This document shows, piece after piece, positions 43,947-55,172 of a stretch of 64,000 nt of DNA. Below the pieces are notes generated by a model. The model was given only the letters and a program-made list of their open reading frames with translations, was not told where the DNA came from and ran no database searches. The position numbers were made by a program, and so were the translations under genes. The stretch lies in the NCBI GenBank assembly GCA_032622095.1, contig CP136068.1, positions 54,088,025-54,152,024 of the forward strand. The letters are read 5' to 3'. Positions within the stretch are counted from its first letter, which is position 1, and every line of letters begins with the position of its first letter. This DNA comes from Siphonodentalium dalli. Taxonomy: Eukaryota > Mollusca > Scaphopoda > Gadilida > Siphonodentaliidae.

Positions 43947-44084
43947 AACCGGCTTGACGGAGGTTTAAGTGAATTGCCATTGTTACACATGTGCGTATTG
44001 TCACAACTGCAACCAAACAGTGAACAGTGCTTTATTTGGCACATGAATATTAATAAGCTGTCCCCGTTCATCTCTGAAATCAAT
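43947..44084 (+). CDS. Candidate internal exon of an unidentified gene
   Basis: 46 codons open in one frame only, bounded by a strong acceptor (TTTCGTTTTCTTCAACAG) and a consensus donor (AAT|GTAAGT), phase 0 at both ends. The peptide reads NRLDGGLSELPLLHMCVLSQ, LQPNSEQCFIWHMN, INKLSPFISEIN; it looks protein-like, with no match I can name. A possible terminal exon follows at 44485-44502 (acceptor GATGTTTTTCAG, five codons then TGA in the same phase). Upstream exons not found. It could be a chance open stretch, but the splice sites are good. Confidence 0.45.
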
Positions 44085-44987
44085 GTAAGTACCAGAGTGC
44101 CTAGACACAGTTGATTGTTTTGTGATCTTGATCTAACTTGAATGAGACTGATTGGAGCCATGGAGTGGCCGAGTGCAAGTCGGATACAGTTAACAAAAAC
44201 TATCTAAATCCTTGTAACTATATGCTACTTCTTCATGTTTGTTTGTAATTGAAAATTCAAGAACTGTTAAATGTATTCCATTCAGAGGCATAAAACATTA
44301 GTTTGGTGATTTAGAATTATGCAATCTAGTTAAAAAAAATAATGTTTCAACCATGTGCTCATCCACAGAATCTCAACAGAAATTTTGCCACTTCCTATTC
44401 CAGAATAAGGCATGACCTTCGCTGACCAAATTCTGTCTAATCAGATAGTAACATGTGTACCAGGTGGTTTCTGATGTTTTTCAGAAAAACATCAGTGACT
44501 GATACTTGTTTATTGACCTCTGAATGGCCTAATCATGTCCTTCTGTATAGTTCTCAATGTTGTAGTAAAGTTCACACATGGGTGCTAACATTGCAACGGA
44601 ATAAAGTGGTATTTTATAATTTTTGGAAAAATATGAGGATTAAATATACTTGACAGTACAAGTAAATGTAATTTAAATGATAAGAAATTACGTTGCATGT
44701 CATAATAAAGTCTTAATAAAAAATGAGTTAAGCTGAACCAGCAGCGCTTTGCCAATCCATGGCTCTGATATCGTTAGACATATCCCGGAGCCACTCATGG
44801 CTAAGATCCTGGGTAAACCTGATTCACAGTCATGTTACAAAGACCAATTCATCAAAAGTATGTCCTTTCTGTCCACATCTTTCCATCTCTTACCCCAAAT
44901 CATTAGAACGGTTAAGTGGAAAGTGGAGAATATATCGCTGAGTACCCAAACATGTTGAATACAACTTCTTGGGTTTCACTGGCAACG
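44085..44987. other. No supported gene besides a possible last exon
   Basis: At 44164-44185 GAGTGGCCGAGTGCAAG resembles the A box of tRNA-Ser/Leu, but no B box follows. Two overlapping frames at 44749-44958 have no recognised motif. Confidence 0.35.
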
Positions 44988-44995
44988 TTCAACAT

Positions 44996-47587
44996 TAGGG
45001 ACCTGCGAATATTCGAGATTCGATTCGATGTCGATATCGGGCACCCGATTCGAGATCGACACCGAATAGGTCTGCTGATTCTGGCTGATTCGGAAGTTTT
45101 TTACCTCTAAATAATACATGTCAAATGACCTGAACTCACAAAAATTGAAGTACAAGGTTGGTAAGTTAGCCAACGTAGGTAATTTTGAATAGACGTGCAT
45201 TATGCAAATTATGTGCTTCGGTCGCAACCAGGGTTCGCGCGGCCACTTGCCAAATTTGTCAATGGCAAAAAAAAATCTCCATTTGGCAAGTGGGTTTTCA
45301 ATTCTGTTATGTGAACGATCTAGTCCGAAAACATCGAAAGTGGGAATATATCGCCGACTGTACAAAGGGAAACCCGATCACGGACAGTACAAAGGGAACC
45401 CGATCGACAACTATATCAACCAAGCGATCACAAAGTGATATGCAATCATCTTTAGTATTCACAAGACGGTAACACCTTATTTCAGTCATAATCATACTCA
45501 CTGATGGGAGTTCATTAATGCTCACGTGTCAGGTAGTGTTGTTACAGAAATGGTGGGTGTTTATTTTAGATTGCTTATATAGTGACTGCGATACCAAACG
45601 CCAAATCATTTCTAAAATGAGTCTCAAATGAAAACCTGTCGAGTGCGACGATACTGTGATGAAAGGTAAACAAGAGGTGGCATCAGAGATGCTGTGTCTC
45701 GTTTTCGGTGGCTTACCGCCGGTGGCTACCGCCAATTGGTGTGCATCAGTATCGGCAGACTAATTAATAGGTAAAATAGAAAAATGACCAATTAAGGGCC
45801 ATAACTCTATAAAATTTTATCGGGCCAGGCTGGTTTTCGAACTCGTCCGAAATATTCTTGGCAAGTATGTCTATTCCAAATTTTAAACAAATCGGAGGAC
45901 ATTTGTTGAAGTTATCGCGCTAACGAGCTAAAAATTCACGAAAAATTACTAATTAAGGGCCATAAGTTGAAAACCAGCCTGGCCCGATAAAATTTGATAG
46001 AGTTATGTCCCATAACTCTATCAAATTTTATTGGGCCAGGCTGGTTTTCGAACTCGTCCAGGATATTATTGGAAGACACTTATATACCAAATTGTAGTTG
46101 AATCGGATGACGTTTGTTGAAGTTATCGCGCTAACGAGCTCAAAATTTGTACAAAATGACTACTTAAGGACCATAACTCTATCAAATTTTATCGGACCAG
46201 GTCGGTTTTCTAACTCGTTCGAGGTATTCTTGGGAGACACCTATATATCAAAATTCAATCAAATAGAATGATGTTTGTTAAATTATCGCGCTAACGAGCT
46301 GAAAATTCGTGAAAAATGACTAATTAAGGGCCATAACTCTATCAAATTTTATCGGACCAGGCCGGTTTTCGAACTCGTCCGAGATATTCTTGGGAGACAC
46401 CTATATACCAAATTTCAATCAAATCGGATAACGTTTGTTGAAGTTATAGCGCTAACGAGCTGAAAATTCGTGAAAAATGACTAATTAAGGGCCATAACTC
46501 TATCAAATTTTATCGCACCAGGCCGGTTTTTGAACTCGTCCGAGATATTCTTGGGAGACACCTATATTCCAAATTTCAATCGAATCAAATAACGTTTGTT
46601 GAAGTTGTTGCGCTAACGAGCCTAAAATCAGTGAAAAATGGCAAAGGGCCATAACTCTGTAATAAATGTGCGGACGAACCCGATTATTTGTCTGCAGCTT
46701 ACGTGCATGGATATGTACTCCGTTTTAATCCGTCAATAAACGGTTGAGTTATAAGCAAAACAGGCCGCCCGCCCGCCCGTCCGCCGTCCCTCATCAAACT
46801 ATAAGTCGAGTTTTGGAAAAAAACTCGACTAAAAATTCAATGTCAGTCGCCGTTATGAGCGACAAAACATAGATTGGAATGAACAGAAACAGTGAGAAAC
46901 CTTAGAACAATCGGTCTATTATGATCTTAAATGGATGTCATCATGTGCGACCAGCTATCTGCGACACTGCCCGAAAAATAACATTTAACACTTGTAATTT
47001 GTGTCTGTTTTCTGGGACCCCTCCGTGAAGACAACTACTGTGAATATGTGATGTAGGTGTTTGATCTATTGTGGGGTTAGCTGTTTAATAGATAACTACC
47101 ATTTGTATCGGACTACAACAATTATATAGGTGAACAGTACCCATGTCCACTTGTGTCAAATCTTTATTATCTTTATTAAATAACGTAGACAAGTGACTTC
47201 CATTCCATGGGTTTGTGATACGTTGATTGAACTCTCTTTAAGTGTCTTACTGTCGCATCTTGTGTCATGTTCGCCATGACACAGCTAGATAGAAATTCAA
47301 TGCAACATATCCCAAAATCTCCACAAGACTGAGAGTTACTTGCCTATGTCATGATTTTCCTTTAAAAAACACAAGTTCCGACGGTTGTTTAAGGGGATTA
47401 ACATTGTTATAAAGTATCTAGTGATTTTTGCAGTTTTTTTGTCATGAGACACTGAAATACAACTGGTAAACAATTAATGTCAATCACTAGCTGATTCGAT
47501 TCGAGATTCGATTCGATGTCGATATCAGGAAGGAGATTCGATATCAAGATTCGATTCGATGAAAAATCCCCGATTCGCAGAACCCTA
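44996..47587. mobile_element. hAT element B, 2.6 kb, with nested insertion
   Basis: Ends TAGGGACCTGCGAATATTC and the inverse of TAGGGTTCTGCGAATCGG; flanks TTCAACAT (44988-44995) and TTCAGCAT (47588-47595) match at 7 of 8. Same family as element A at 4275-5407, with GATTCGATTCGA blocks inside both ends. It has no transposase remnant that I can read and contains a complete inverted pearl-like element (45669-46832). Confidence 0.85.
45669..46832 (-). mobile_element. Pearl/HINE-like element with five units, inside hAT B
   Basis: Inverse of 27970-29366 from end to end. GCGCTAACGAGCT recurs at about 45918, 46129, 46289, 46450 and 46611: steps of about 161 bp, except one of 211 bp that contains a small local inversion or duplication near 45960-46030 (GGCCATAAG... 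GTCCCATAACTC). It must be younger than the host hAT insertion. Confidence 0.85.
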
Positions 47588-47611
47588 TTCAGCATGTGAC
47601 ACAACTCTTGA

Positions 47612-47866
47612 CCCTTTCAAGACGGGAGCTCTGCTGGTGCAGCATTAAAGATTCTGTGCCAATGCATTATCTTATATATGCGAGTCTCCCAAAGAGAGCC
47701 TTACATATATAAGAGAATGCACTGGCTTATGAGGTCAACGTAAATATTGTTAGGCCATTGCATTCTCTTATATATGCGAGGCTCCCTATTGGACACTCAC
47801 ATATTTAAGAGAATGCATTGGCACAGAGTTTTCGCAAAATTTCGGGAAGCTCCAGTCATGGAAGGA
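47612..47866. mobile_element. piggyBac-type MITE, copy 2 (255 bp)
   Basis: CCCTTTCAAGACGGGAGCT at the left and the inverse of TCCTTCCATGACTGGAGCT at the right; TTAA follows the right end (47867-47870), while the left target is mutated to TTGA. Strong match to 24931-25186. It lies 43 bp downstream of the PNKD-like stop codon on that gene's strand. Confidence 0.78.
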
Positions 47867-47909
47867 TTAATCTATGTTATCTTATCCCTGGAAGCACTAT
47901 CATTCTGAT

Positions 47910-48089
47910 TCATAATTTGTATTTGTATTGATCTTTGCGGGCTCTTATTTCTAAGAGTACTTTAGCCCTGGTGTTGTCTGTTGGTGGACCATCATCACCT
48001 TTGAACATATCCAGCGCCGTTAATAGAGACTCGCCATCCGTTCTCAGATAAGGGTTGTACCTTCTCTCTTCCTCAATTGTAGATGGATT
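47910..48089 (-). CDS. PNKD: PNKD-like hydrolase, last exon
   Basis: 59 codons plus TGA after a TTATATTTTAG acceptor, phase 0. The peptide starts NPSTIEEERRYNPYLRTD, matching the PSTL-x-EER-x-YNPFLRT block of vertebrate PNKD, and ends RAKVLLEIRARKDQYKYKL, the family's basic C-terminal helix. The human protein has roughly 20 extra residues (a basic, Gln-rich linker) just before this block that are missing from the join with exon 52510-52664, so one more small exon may be hidden between 48090 and 52509, or the linker is absent in this lineage. Little room for a unique 3' UTR remains before the MITE at 47612-47866. Confidence 0.9.
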   Translation of the reverse strand, partial: NPSTIEEERRYNPYLRTDGESLLTALDMFKGDDGPPTDNTRAKVLLEIRARKDQYKYKL

Positions 48090-48093
48090 CTAA

Positions 48094-48285
48094 AATATAA
48101 AACTGAGACTATAGTAGGCTACTATGAGCTCTGAATGTCTGGTGTTGGTGAACTGAGAATATAAAATGCTGTTATAAGCTCTGAATGTCTGGTGTTGGTG
48201 AACTGAGAATATAAAAGGCTGTTATATGCTCTAAATGTATGGTGGTTTGAGACTATAGTAGGCTGTTATGTGCTCTGAATTTCCA
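48094..48285. repeat. Three-copy ~55-bp tandem repeat in an intron
   Basis: GCTCTGAATGTCTGGTGTTG ... GAGAATATAAAA(T/G)GCTGTTAT recurs three times with decay, directly upstream (in gene sense) of the last PNKD-like exon. Confidence 0.7.
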
Positions 48286-48590
48286 TAATTCTGTTTGTAA
48301 GAGCTGGCTCCAGAAAGTAAATATTACAAATAACAAAACAAATTCACCTCTGAAGAAAACTTTTGGTTACCAAAAGAATTATTCCCCATGCTACAAAAAA
48401 ATAGACAATCTATGTTTCATGTTTTTCTGAAATTATCCCTCTGTTTCCAGCTGAAAATAGATTATTAATTTAAAGATCAACCATCTGATTTGAGGGTTGT
48501 CAGATCACCAAGCTCACAACATCAATTACTCAAAATTATTTTGTTAATGGAATCTAAGTGGCCTGTTGGTGATCACGCACTGATAGGATA

Positions 48591-48800
48591 GGATAATTTT
48601 ATTTACAGTATACACACATGGAAAGTACAATTACAAATAAATATAATATTGATAGACTATACATGTATATTGCTAGGGGTGATATAGTCATGACTGACTG
48701 TCTTCCTATCACCCCTGGGTGTGGTGACAGATTATATGATGAAGATGGCAGGCTGATCGTTGATTGGCTATAAGTCATGCATACCAATTTCTGCTTACAT
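48591..48800 (-). mobile_element. LINE 3'-end fragment
   Basis: On the minus strand the fragment ends TGTAAATAAAATTATCCTAT, and an inverted relative with the same tail lies at 58190-58325. Repeated CCTAT at the terminus is typical of LINE tails. No coding part. Confidence 0.5.
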
Positions 48801-48803
48801 TGT

Positions 48804-49500
48804 GTACTATGAATTCAGTTTGTAAATAATGCTTAAATACAAGAAACAAATAGAGACTTGAAATTTAATTGACATTAGAGGTGACAAATTATGGGTTTTT
48901 TATCAGTAAATTCTGTGTTTTGAATTATTGGTTTATTTTATCCAATAATAAAAGACTGTGACACCTCCCAGTGCTCTGGAATATTTTGTTTATTATTGAT
49001 TTGATCAGTTTTCAACAGGTTGACCGAGAATTCTGTACCACGATTGTAAATTATAGGTTTTACTTGAGCGATTGGCATTGGAATTTTAAGACATATACGA
49101 TCTTGATAAATCCCTTCAGTAGTGTTATGTCATTTAAACAAAATGGCAATGATATATATGTGAATTCTCAATTATTCACTCGATGTGTTTCTCAAACATG
49201 GTGATGTCTAATAACACACTTGTCGGACTCAAAACATTCTCTGAACAAAAGTTTATAATATAAAGGTATTAAGGCCAGTATACTAGTCAAATGAATGAAA
49301 ACACCAAACAAGCATTCGGTTTCCAGGGATGATAATGAGTTTAGTCGCTTATCAACTTAAAATGCCATTCCTCTTTGGAACGGAGAGGTTTCAAATTATA
49401 GAGGTAATACTTAGTGAGAAGACACTCGAGTTAATTTGGGACCGAGCAGTTTGTTGTGTTTGCAGAGGGATTTGGTTTGGAGAGTTTATACTATATATTA
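48804..49500 (-). other. Intronic sequence of the PNKD-like gene
   Basis: Part of intron 48090-52509. Nothing else recognised. Confidence 0.4.
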
Positions 49501-49504
49501 TAAT

Positions 49505-49807
49505 AGATTAAAATTTGGCAAGGGAAGCCTAACTGTCTTAGTATAGCGTTTGTAGAGTTGAGTCTAGTAGGTTAATTGCTTGTTAAGTATGTTAAGGATA
49601 AGCTCATCAGGTGTTTGTGTTCAGTGACAAACACCTGAAGAGCTTAACCCAAGCGAAATCAGTAAACCTACTAAACTATAAACATAGTGAAGTATACCAA
49701 ATACTTATTACCTAAGTTATCATACTTAACAAGCAATTAACCTACTAGACTCAACTCTACAAACGCTATACTAAGACAGTTAGGCTTCCCTTGCCAAATT
49801 TTAATCT
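49505..49807. mobile_element. 303-bp palindromic MITE
   Basis: The arms match for about 85 bases (AGATTAAAATTTGGCAAGGG at the left; inverse at the right), with a second smaller hairpin in the centre (CAGGTGTTTGTGTTCAGTGA and CAAACACCTG). TTAA lies at both margins but is itself palindromic, so the target site cannot be assigned. Intronic in the PNKD-like gene. Confidence 0.8.
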
Positions 49808-52509
49808 TGTAACTAATCACCCCGACAGCCTTCATAATTGGCTACGGCAATCAGCATTGCCGAAGCAATTTGCTGAAGCAAACTGGGGCACGGCATACTG
49901 TTGCCGTAGCGGATTGCCGAAGCCAAACAATCTGAATTAAGAGGGCTGCCCCGACTACTTACTATATGACTACACAAATCACACCCTCACAATCATCCAA
50001 CAATTTACGGCTCACCACAGACACAAAAGTCGGAACAATCCGACACAGGTGAACCAGACTCGAACAAGGATAATAGGAACGTAAAACGAAGGCGTGTCCT
50101 ATCACATCCCGCCAGAAAACATGATACACCTCCACACATGGAAACCAATATCCCCCTTCACAAAAGTCCTTTATACAAGGCCAGGACCAATCACCTATCT
50201 TTTTAAACTCTTACAAAAAAAATCCAACAACACATCAGGGATATACCAAATGCTCACTAAAGCTAGCCAGCAAACACATCTACCACTCACGTCATGTCAC
50301 ATGTCTCAAACACTGACTCAGACATCGAGCACAATACTCGACGTCGGCGAAACAATATAAAACTGGATGTTCCTACTAAGGACAATATATCCAGAGGGCA
50401 TGAACAGGTCAGACACCTTATGGTGAATAATATTAATCTATATATTATAATACATACTGTACACTGTTTGGTGTTCCTCTGTTCAAGGGCCCATTGATAT
50501 TTCTCCTGTAAGAAAACAAGACAGTCAATGACTGTGGGTCGCTCACCAGATTGTAAAGACTGAGAAGACTGGGACTATGAAGATTACAAGAGTTAGTATG
50601 TGACAATATCACTTAAGACAACTAGTTCTAAACATGGAGGTTCTCCGATGAGCAGGGCTCTTCAACTTGAAATTTCTAATTGCACACCACTGACAAATCT
50701 CCAACCTCTTACCTTTTAAAGAAGACAACCATACCACAGTACTAAGTTCACAAAAATCATTTTGCACATCCCTCTTAGGTTGAATTTTACAACTGGTACC
50801 AGTACTCCAAGCTCTCAAACATTTGAAAATTACTAACCCCATAAAGTTAAAATTTGTGGCCAATTTGGTCCAACAGTTTAACCTGAAGTAGGAACATATG
50901 GACTGTTGGTATAAAAACATACATGTTGGAAAATAAAACCAAACTATGAGAACAATTCTAACCTATTTTTGATGTGAATATCTAATCTACATCTAATGTT
51001 ATACCAGGCGTGAAATTTTCAACTGTTTAAATTTTGATCAAAGTAGGGGGTCAAAACCCCACCCCCTCTACACTCCTTCCCCATTGCCTCAAACATTGCC
51101 CCAACCCAGGTGTATCACGAGGTGATAATAATGACATATTTCTTAATTTTATCCGGCATAATCTAAACTCTTTGTGTTTATCTTAACTACCTGCGATCGG
51201 TTTGTTTTGTTGGTAGTTAACTGACTACGGATGTACACATAAACTTATAATATCCCCTGATATCTATGACTGAAATCTGAAATATATTGATCGACAGTGA
51301 CATATTTCGCGCCTAAACTTTTGGATGTCGGACAACTTTCTCACTGGATTTCGCTGAGCCTTGGACTCACTTTGGATACCCGATTAAATCCCGCCAACGT
51401 GTAAGTATCCTCAAGTGTGTGAATCTAGCCACGGTGATCTGAACTGACCATTTGTGTACGGCATTTTTCACTGCTTATGGTCTCGCCTGTGATATCGAAA
51501 TTCTACGTTTGGCGATTGTGCTTAGATTGACTGATTGTATGTTGTATATTAATCCAGAGAATGCTGCACACACTGCATGTTCTTACACATCTGTGTCACA
51601 AATATATGTCATTGGTATATACCATTCATTGGTGCGAGTGTGTCACATTCGTGTGGACTTTCTGTGAACTTGTATTATCTCACATTCGTGTGGCCGATGT
51701 CAATGGATTGTGAACTAATCATGTGCTATTCCGTGGATGTAACAATTTAAATTTTATGAACTGTCAAACCAACTATTACTAACTGTTTATGACCTATATT
51801 TGTACATGTATATTTACTCTTTTGTGACATGTTCAATTGTTGTTTTCAGGTTGAATAATATACCATTTATACAACTGTGGCGTGGATTAATCCCATAAGT
51901 GAAACACCAGGCTGCCTAGAAATCAATATTATTATACCAGTACCAAACAGGATTAGAGGAGAGTTAAATCTCTTAGCTCTGCCCCTATTAGAACAAATGT
52001 GAATCTCCACGTATAAGATCCATTCATCTAGTATTATCAATATACCATCGGGCTTATTGAATAATTATAAAAAAATTCCGATGTTTTGTACACTCAGTCG
52101 ATCGATAAACAGCTGAAAACCCGTTGTAAATCAGCGGGAGCCCGCATCGTATAATGTACACGCGGCGACCTAACTACATGTATTAGCTTAACATGCGAAT
52201 TACCTCCCCTCTACCAGTCAGCGCATTTATGAAAGAGGGAGGATAACTCAAAATAAATTGCTGATTTATATAAAACACGTGTACAGTACCGGTAAATACT
52301 TGTCGATGTTTGGTGTCCATGGCTTTTTCTAAAACATGGAAAATTCCCAATTTTGGTCTGTAAAGACACATTTTTCCCAATTCGAAGGGACCCGGACCCA
52401 TTCCCAAAATAGACAGAAAAATCCCTGGGATGCAATGGGAAAACATTAACTTAATGGGAGAATTCATTCAGCAGTTCATGGGTTAACGACACATGAGTTA
52501 AATACTTAC
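49808..52509 (-). other. Intronic sequence of the PNKD-like gene
   Basis: An A/C-rich patch at 49980-50450 holds an 88-codon plus-strand frame (50094-50360) with no domain; its composition recalls 26063-26414. A pearl-type right-end fragment lies at about 50520-50580 (minus). An open minus frame at 50609-50920 has no recognised domain. No exon for the missing PNKD linker found by eye. Confidence 0.4.
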
Positions 52510-52664
52510 TCTGATGTCTGTGTTTTCCGGTTCTAAGTGTAGAGCAAATTCAAGGTTATCTTCTGCATATTCATGCCCTGGCCACATCAGTGTCCGGCCA
52601 TCTAGATCACGCATCAGGTCCAGGGATCGCAGCATTTTCATTGGCTCACACTCAAACATCCTTC
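52510..52664 (-). CDS. PNKD: PNKD-like hydrolase, exon with WPGHEY ligand
   Basis: 155 bp, acceptor TTTCACAG, donor AGA|GTAAGT. It completes the Gly codon begun in the previous exon and gives RMFECEPMKMLRSLDL, then RTLMWPGHEYAEDNLEFAL. The His of WPGHEY is the last metal ligand of the glyoxalase-II-type active site. Ends EPENTDIR in phase 0. Confidence 0.93.
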
Positions 52665-52837
52665 CTGTGAAATATAAATAATTGACAGTTTTAGCTTTTT
52701 AACAGATTATTAGCAGTTTTTCTTGCCTGTGTGTTTTACAGTATAAAATGGTAGAAACAACATCACCACTCATTAAATTCTTTCTTATCCAAACAACAAC
52801 AATAAACACTATTACCATGCCATTCCTTATACATATA

Positions 52838-53075
52838 ACAAGAGAGCATCACTAGGACGTGGCAAAATATGCCCATGGAAATTTCAATAAAGGGCCATAA
52901 CTCTGGTGAAAATTGGCGCGCAGAACCCAAATTTGAACATGACCTGCATTTTGGGCTAGTAAACTCACATACCAAATTTCATTTCATTCAGTTCCGATTT
53001 ACTAAAGTTATCATCCGGAAATGAAAATGCGGACAGATGGACCAATAACATAATACATCCTTTTTTTTTTTAATG
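52838..53075 (-). mobile_element. Pearl/HINE-like element, one unit, intronic
   Basis: Inverse of the CGCCC family: starts AACAAGAGAGCATCACTAGG and GGCAAAATATGCC, contains GGCCATAACTCTGGTG and ATCATCCGGAAATG, and ends at a T run. Lies in intron 52665-53301. Confidence 0.7.
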
Positions 53076-53301
53076 GGTTTTGGGTTGTTGTCTCTCTAAA
53101 ATGTATGATGGCTTAACTGAAAATTCAAGCAAATCTCAACATCGAAAATTGTGGAGGACAAACAAAATCTATGCTGTGACCTGCTAAAGATTTTGGAAAA
53201 TAGCCAAATAAATTCACAAATGAACAAAAGTATTGCTTTGCCAGCAAAAATCCTAGTGATATGTATGTGACACTAAAAAAGTAAACAAGGAACACACTCA
53301 C

Positions 53302-53465
53302 CACATCCCCCAAGGAAAAGGTGATCACCTGAGAACAGGGAGTCAGGAACTTCGAATGGCTTCCCATCTAGCAGATATACCATATGTCCCACAGTGTGAC
53401 CTGGTGTAAACATCGCACTAAACTTCAGCTTTCCAAACTCCAAAACATCACCATCAGATACAGGA
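53302..53465 (-). CDS. PNKD: PNKD-like hydrolase, exon with GHT and GD ligands
   Basis: 164 bp, acceptor TTTTTCTTGTTGCAG, donor ATGTG|GTGAGT. It encodes PVSDGDVLEFGKLKF, then FTPGHTVGHMVYLLDGKPF, then DSLFSGDHLFLGGC. The His of PGHT and the bridging Asp of SGDHLF are metal ligands. HMVYLLDG and LFSGD-LFLGGCG are near-diagnostic of the PNKD branch compared with cytosolic glyoxalase II. Confidence 0.95.
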
Positions 53466-54344
53466 CTGCAACAAGAAAAATATCCTCATTATTCACATAA
53501 CACAAATTCTTTAAATAAGCATTACTATGGTGTAAGGGTAAATCACACTGCTCACTGTGATACTACATATGATGTACAATGTGACAGAAACTTTTATAGC
53601 AGGTTCTGAAACATGTTATGTGCTCTATATATGCCACATCCTAACATATAAAAAATATGGTTTAATGAACTATTTTCTTGAAAGTGCAAATGTGACAGCT
53701 GCATTATTTTATGTAGTCACTTTTTGTGGTCAATTTGAAAGAGTGTCATGTCATGTTTATAGATAATATCATCCGAATGATATTGGTAATCTTTTCAGGT
53801 ACTTTCAAGCAAGCTCAAATTGAGTTGTGGTTTGGTGATTATTTCTGAGGTACTACAAAATACAATAATTCTATATTTGTGAATTATTTATGTCTGCCCA
53901 CTGCAGAAATTAACGGGGCAACATCTAGAGGGCTCAAAATTGACATAGAAGGGTGATTTTTTATGAGGAAGAAATGTTGCAGTTCAAAAATTTCAAAAGT
54001 GAGAGTGTCAGAGTTAAGGATGGGAAGGGGAAAAGCACCAAAATCGATAAAAATGTTTTGTTGCTGATTTCCACCATAACAATATATAGTCATCTCCATG
54101 ATACAGGGAATCAAATATTATGTTTTATATATGCCAACCTGGCACCGTTCGAGTCAGAGACAGGTAGCAAATAGAAACGAGAGGCCGATCATGATCGGCA
54201 GATGTTAACCCATCCCTTGGCGATAGTAAATTACTCTGATCGGAATCATAAATCAGAGTTTTGATGTTGAATTATAGAGTATACTGTTATGTACTATTAT
54301 AGACAAATGTACATAACAAAAGTTATTGGAATTTATGGGTCACT

Positions 54345-54425
54345 CACATTTATATAAGAGAATGCACTGGAACGTGATCTGTAATGCTGCACCACCACAG
54401 CCTTGGGTTAAATGTGAAAAGGTGA
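54345..54425 (-). mobile_element. piggyBac-type MITE fragment
   Basis: The inverse of this stretch reads GTGCAGCATTACAGATC ... TGCATTCTCTTATATAAAT, matching the left half of the copies at 24931 and 47612. Truncated on both sides. Confidence 0.6.
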
Positions 54426-54991
54426 CCTGGACATGGAATACTCGGTCAAGAGATTCTAATTTAAGTTTACAATGATAATGTATAAAATTCTACCCACAAC
54501 AGCCATCAAGATAAACACCTCACTGCTGACCCATTAGTATCAATTATACAGCAGAGCTGTCAACAAATCACATGCATTGTTTATGTTCAAGTCTGGCATC
54601 TCTGAAACCAATAACATTTATGATGACCTCATACCATCTGTAGAGTGATGTTCTAGTCTACTGTTAACAGCATGTGATGTGCATTGTCAAATCTTTTTTT
54701 TAAATTAGATACCATAGCTTTCTTTATCTGCACATTGGCATAAGAGACATCAGAAAATATTATAGCCATATTAATAGCTAAGTAGTCCAAAGGCATGGGA
54801 TGGAATAGGTGAATGTCGCTCCAAACAAATTTACATGTACAATATTTTGGACCGATTTAAACAAAATTTGGTGTGCTGACTCGGGGTACCCTTGGCGGAG
54901 TTATAATGGGTTTTTTTCAATTAAAATGTTTTAATTTTTTTTTAAATTGAGCAAAGAATTAAATCTAAATTTTTTTTTAAGAGTGCATATT

Positions 54992-55172
54992 TTTTCGAAA
55001 AAGGGCCATAACTCAGTTAAAAATAGTCGGATCAAACCCAAATTCGAAATCGATCTGTCTTTTGTGCTGAGAAATTCATATACAAAATTCGGTTCCGATC
55101 AGGTAGAAAATTTTCGAGTTATCGCACCATGAATAAAGTGTCTACAGACAGACAGACGGACGGATGGACTAA
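54992..55172 (-). mobile_element. Pearl/HINE-like fragment
   Basis: AAGGGCCATAACTCAG, AAACCCAAATTCGAAATCGA, then CAGACAGACGGACGGATGG: one inverted core unit plus microsatellite. Intronic. Confidence 0.6.

Noticed and set aside
44160-44240. tRNA-Ser/Leu gene suggested by GAGTGGCCGAGTG
   Set aside because: Only the A-box-like word is present; no B box or acceptor-stem pairing follows within tRNA distance.
50609-50920. 103-codon minus-strand frame as the missing PNKD linker exon
   Set aside because: The peptide shows no similarity to PNKD and has no acceptor/donor pair in the needed phase.
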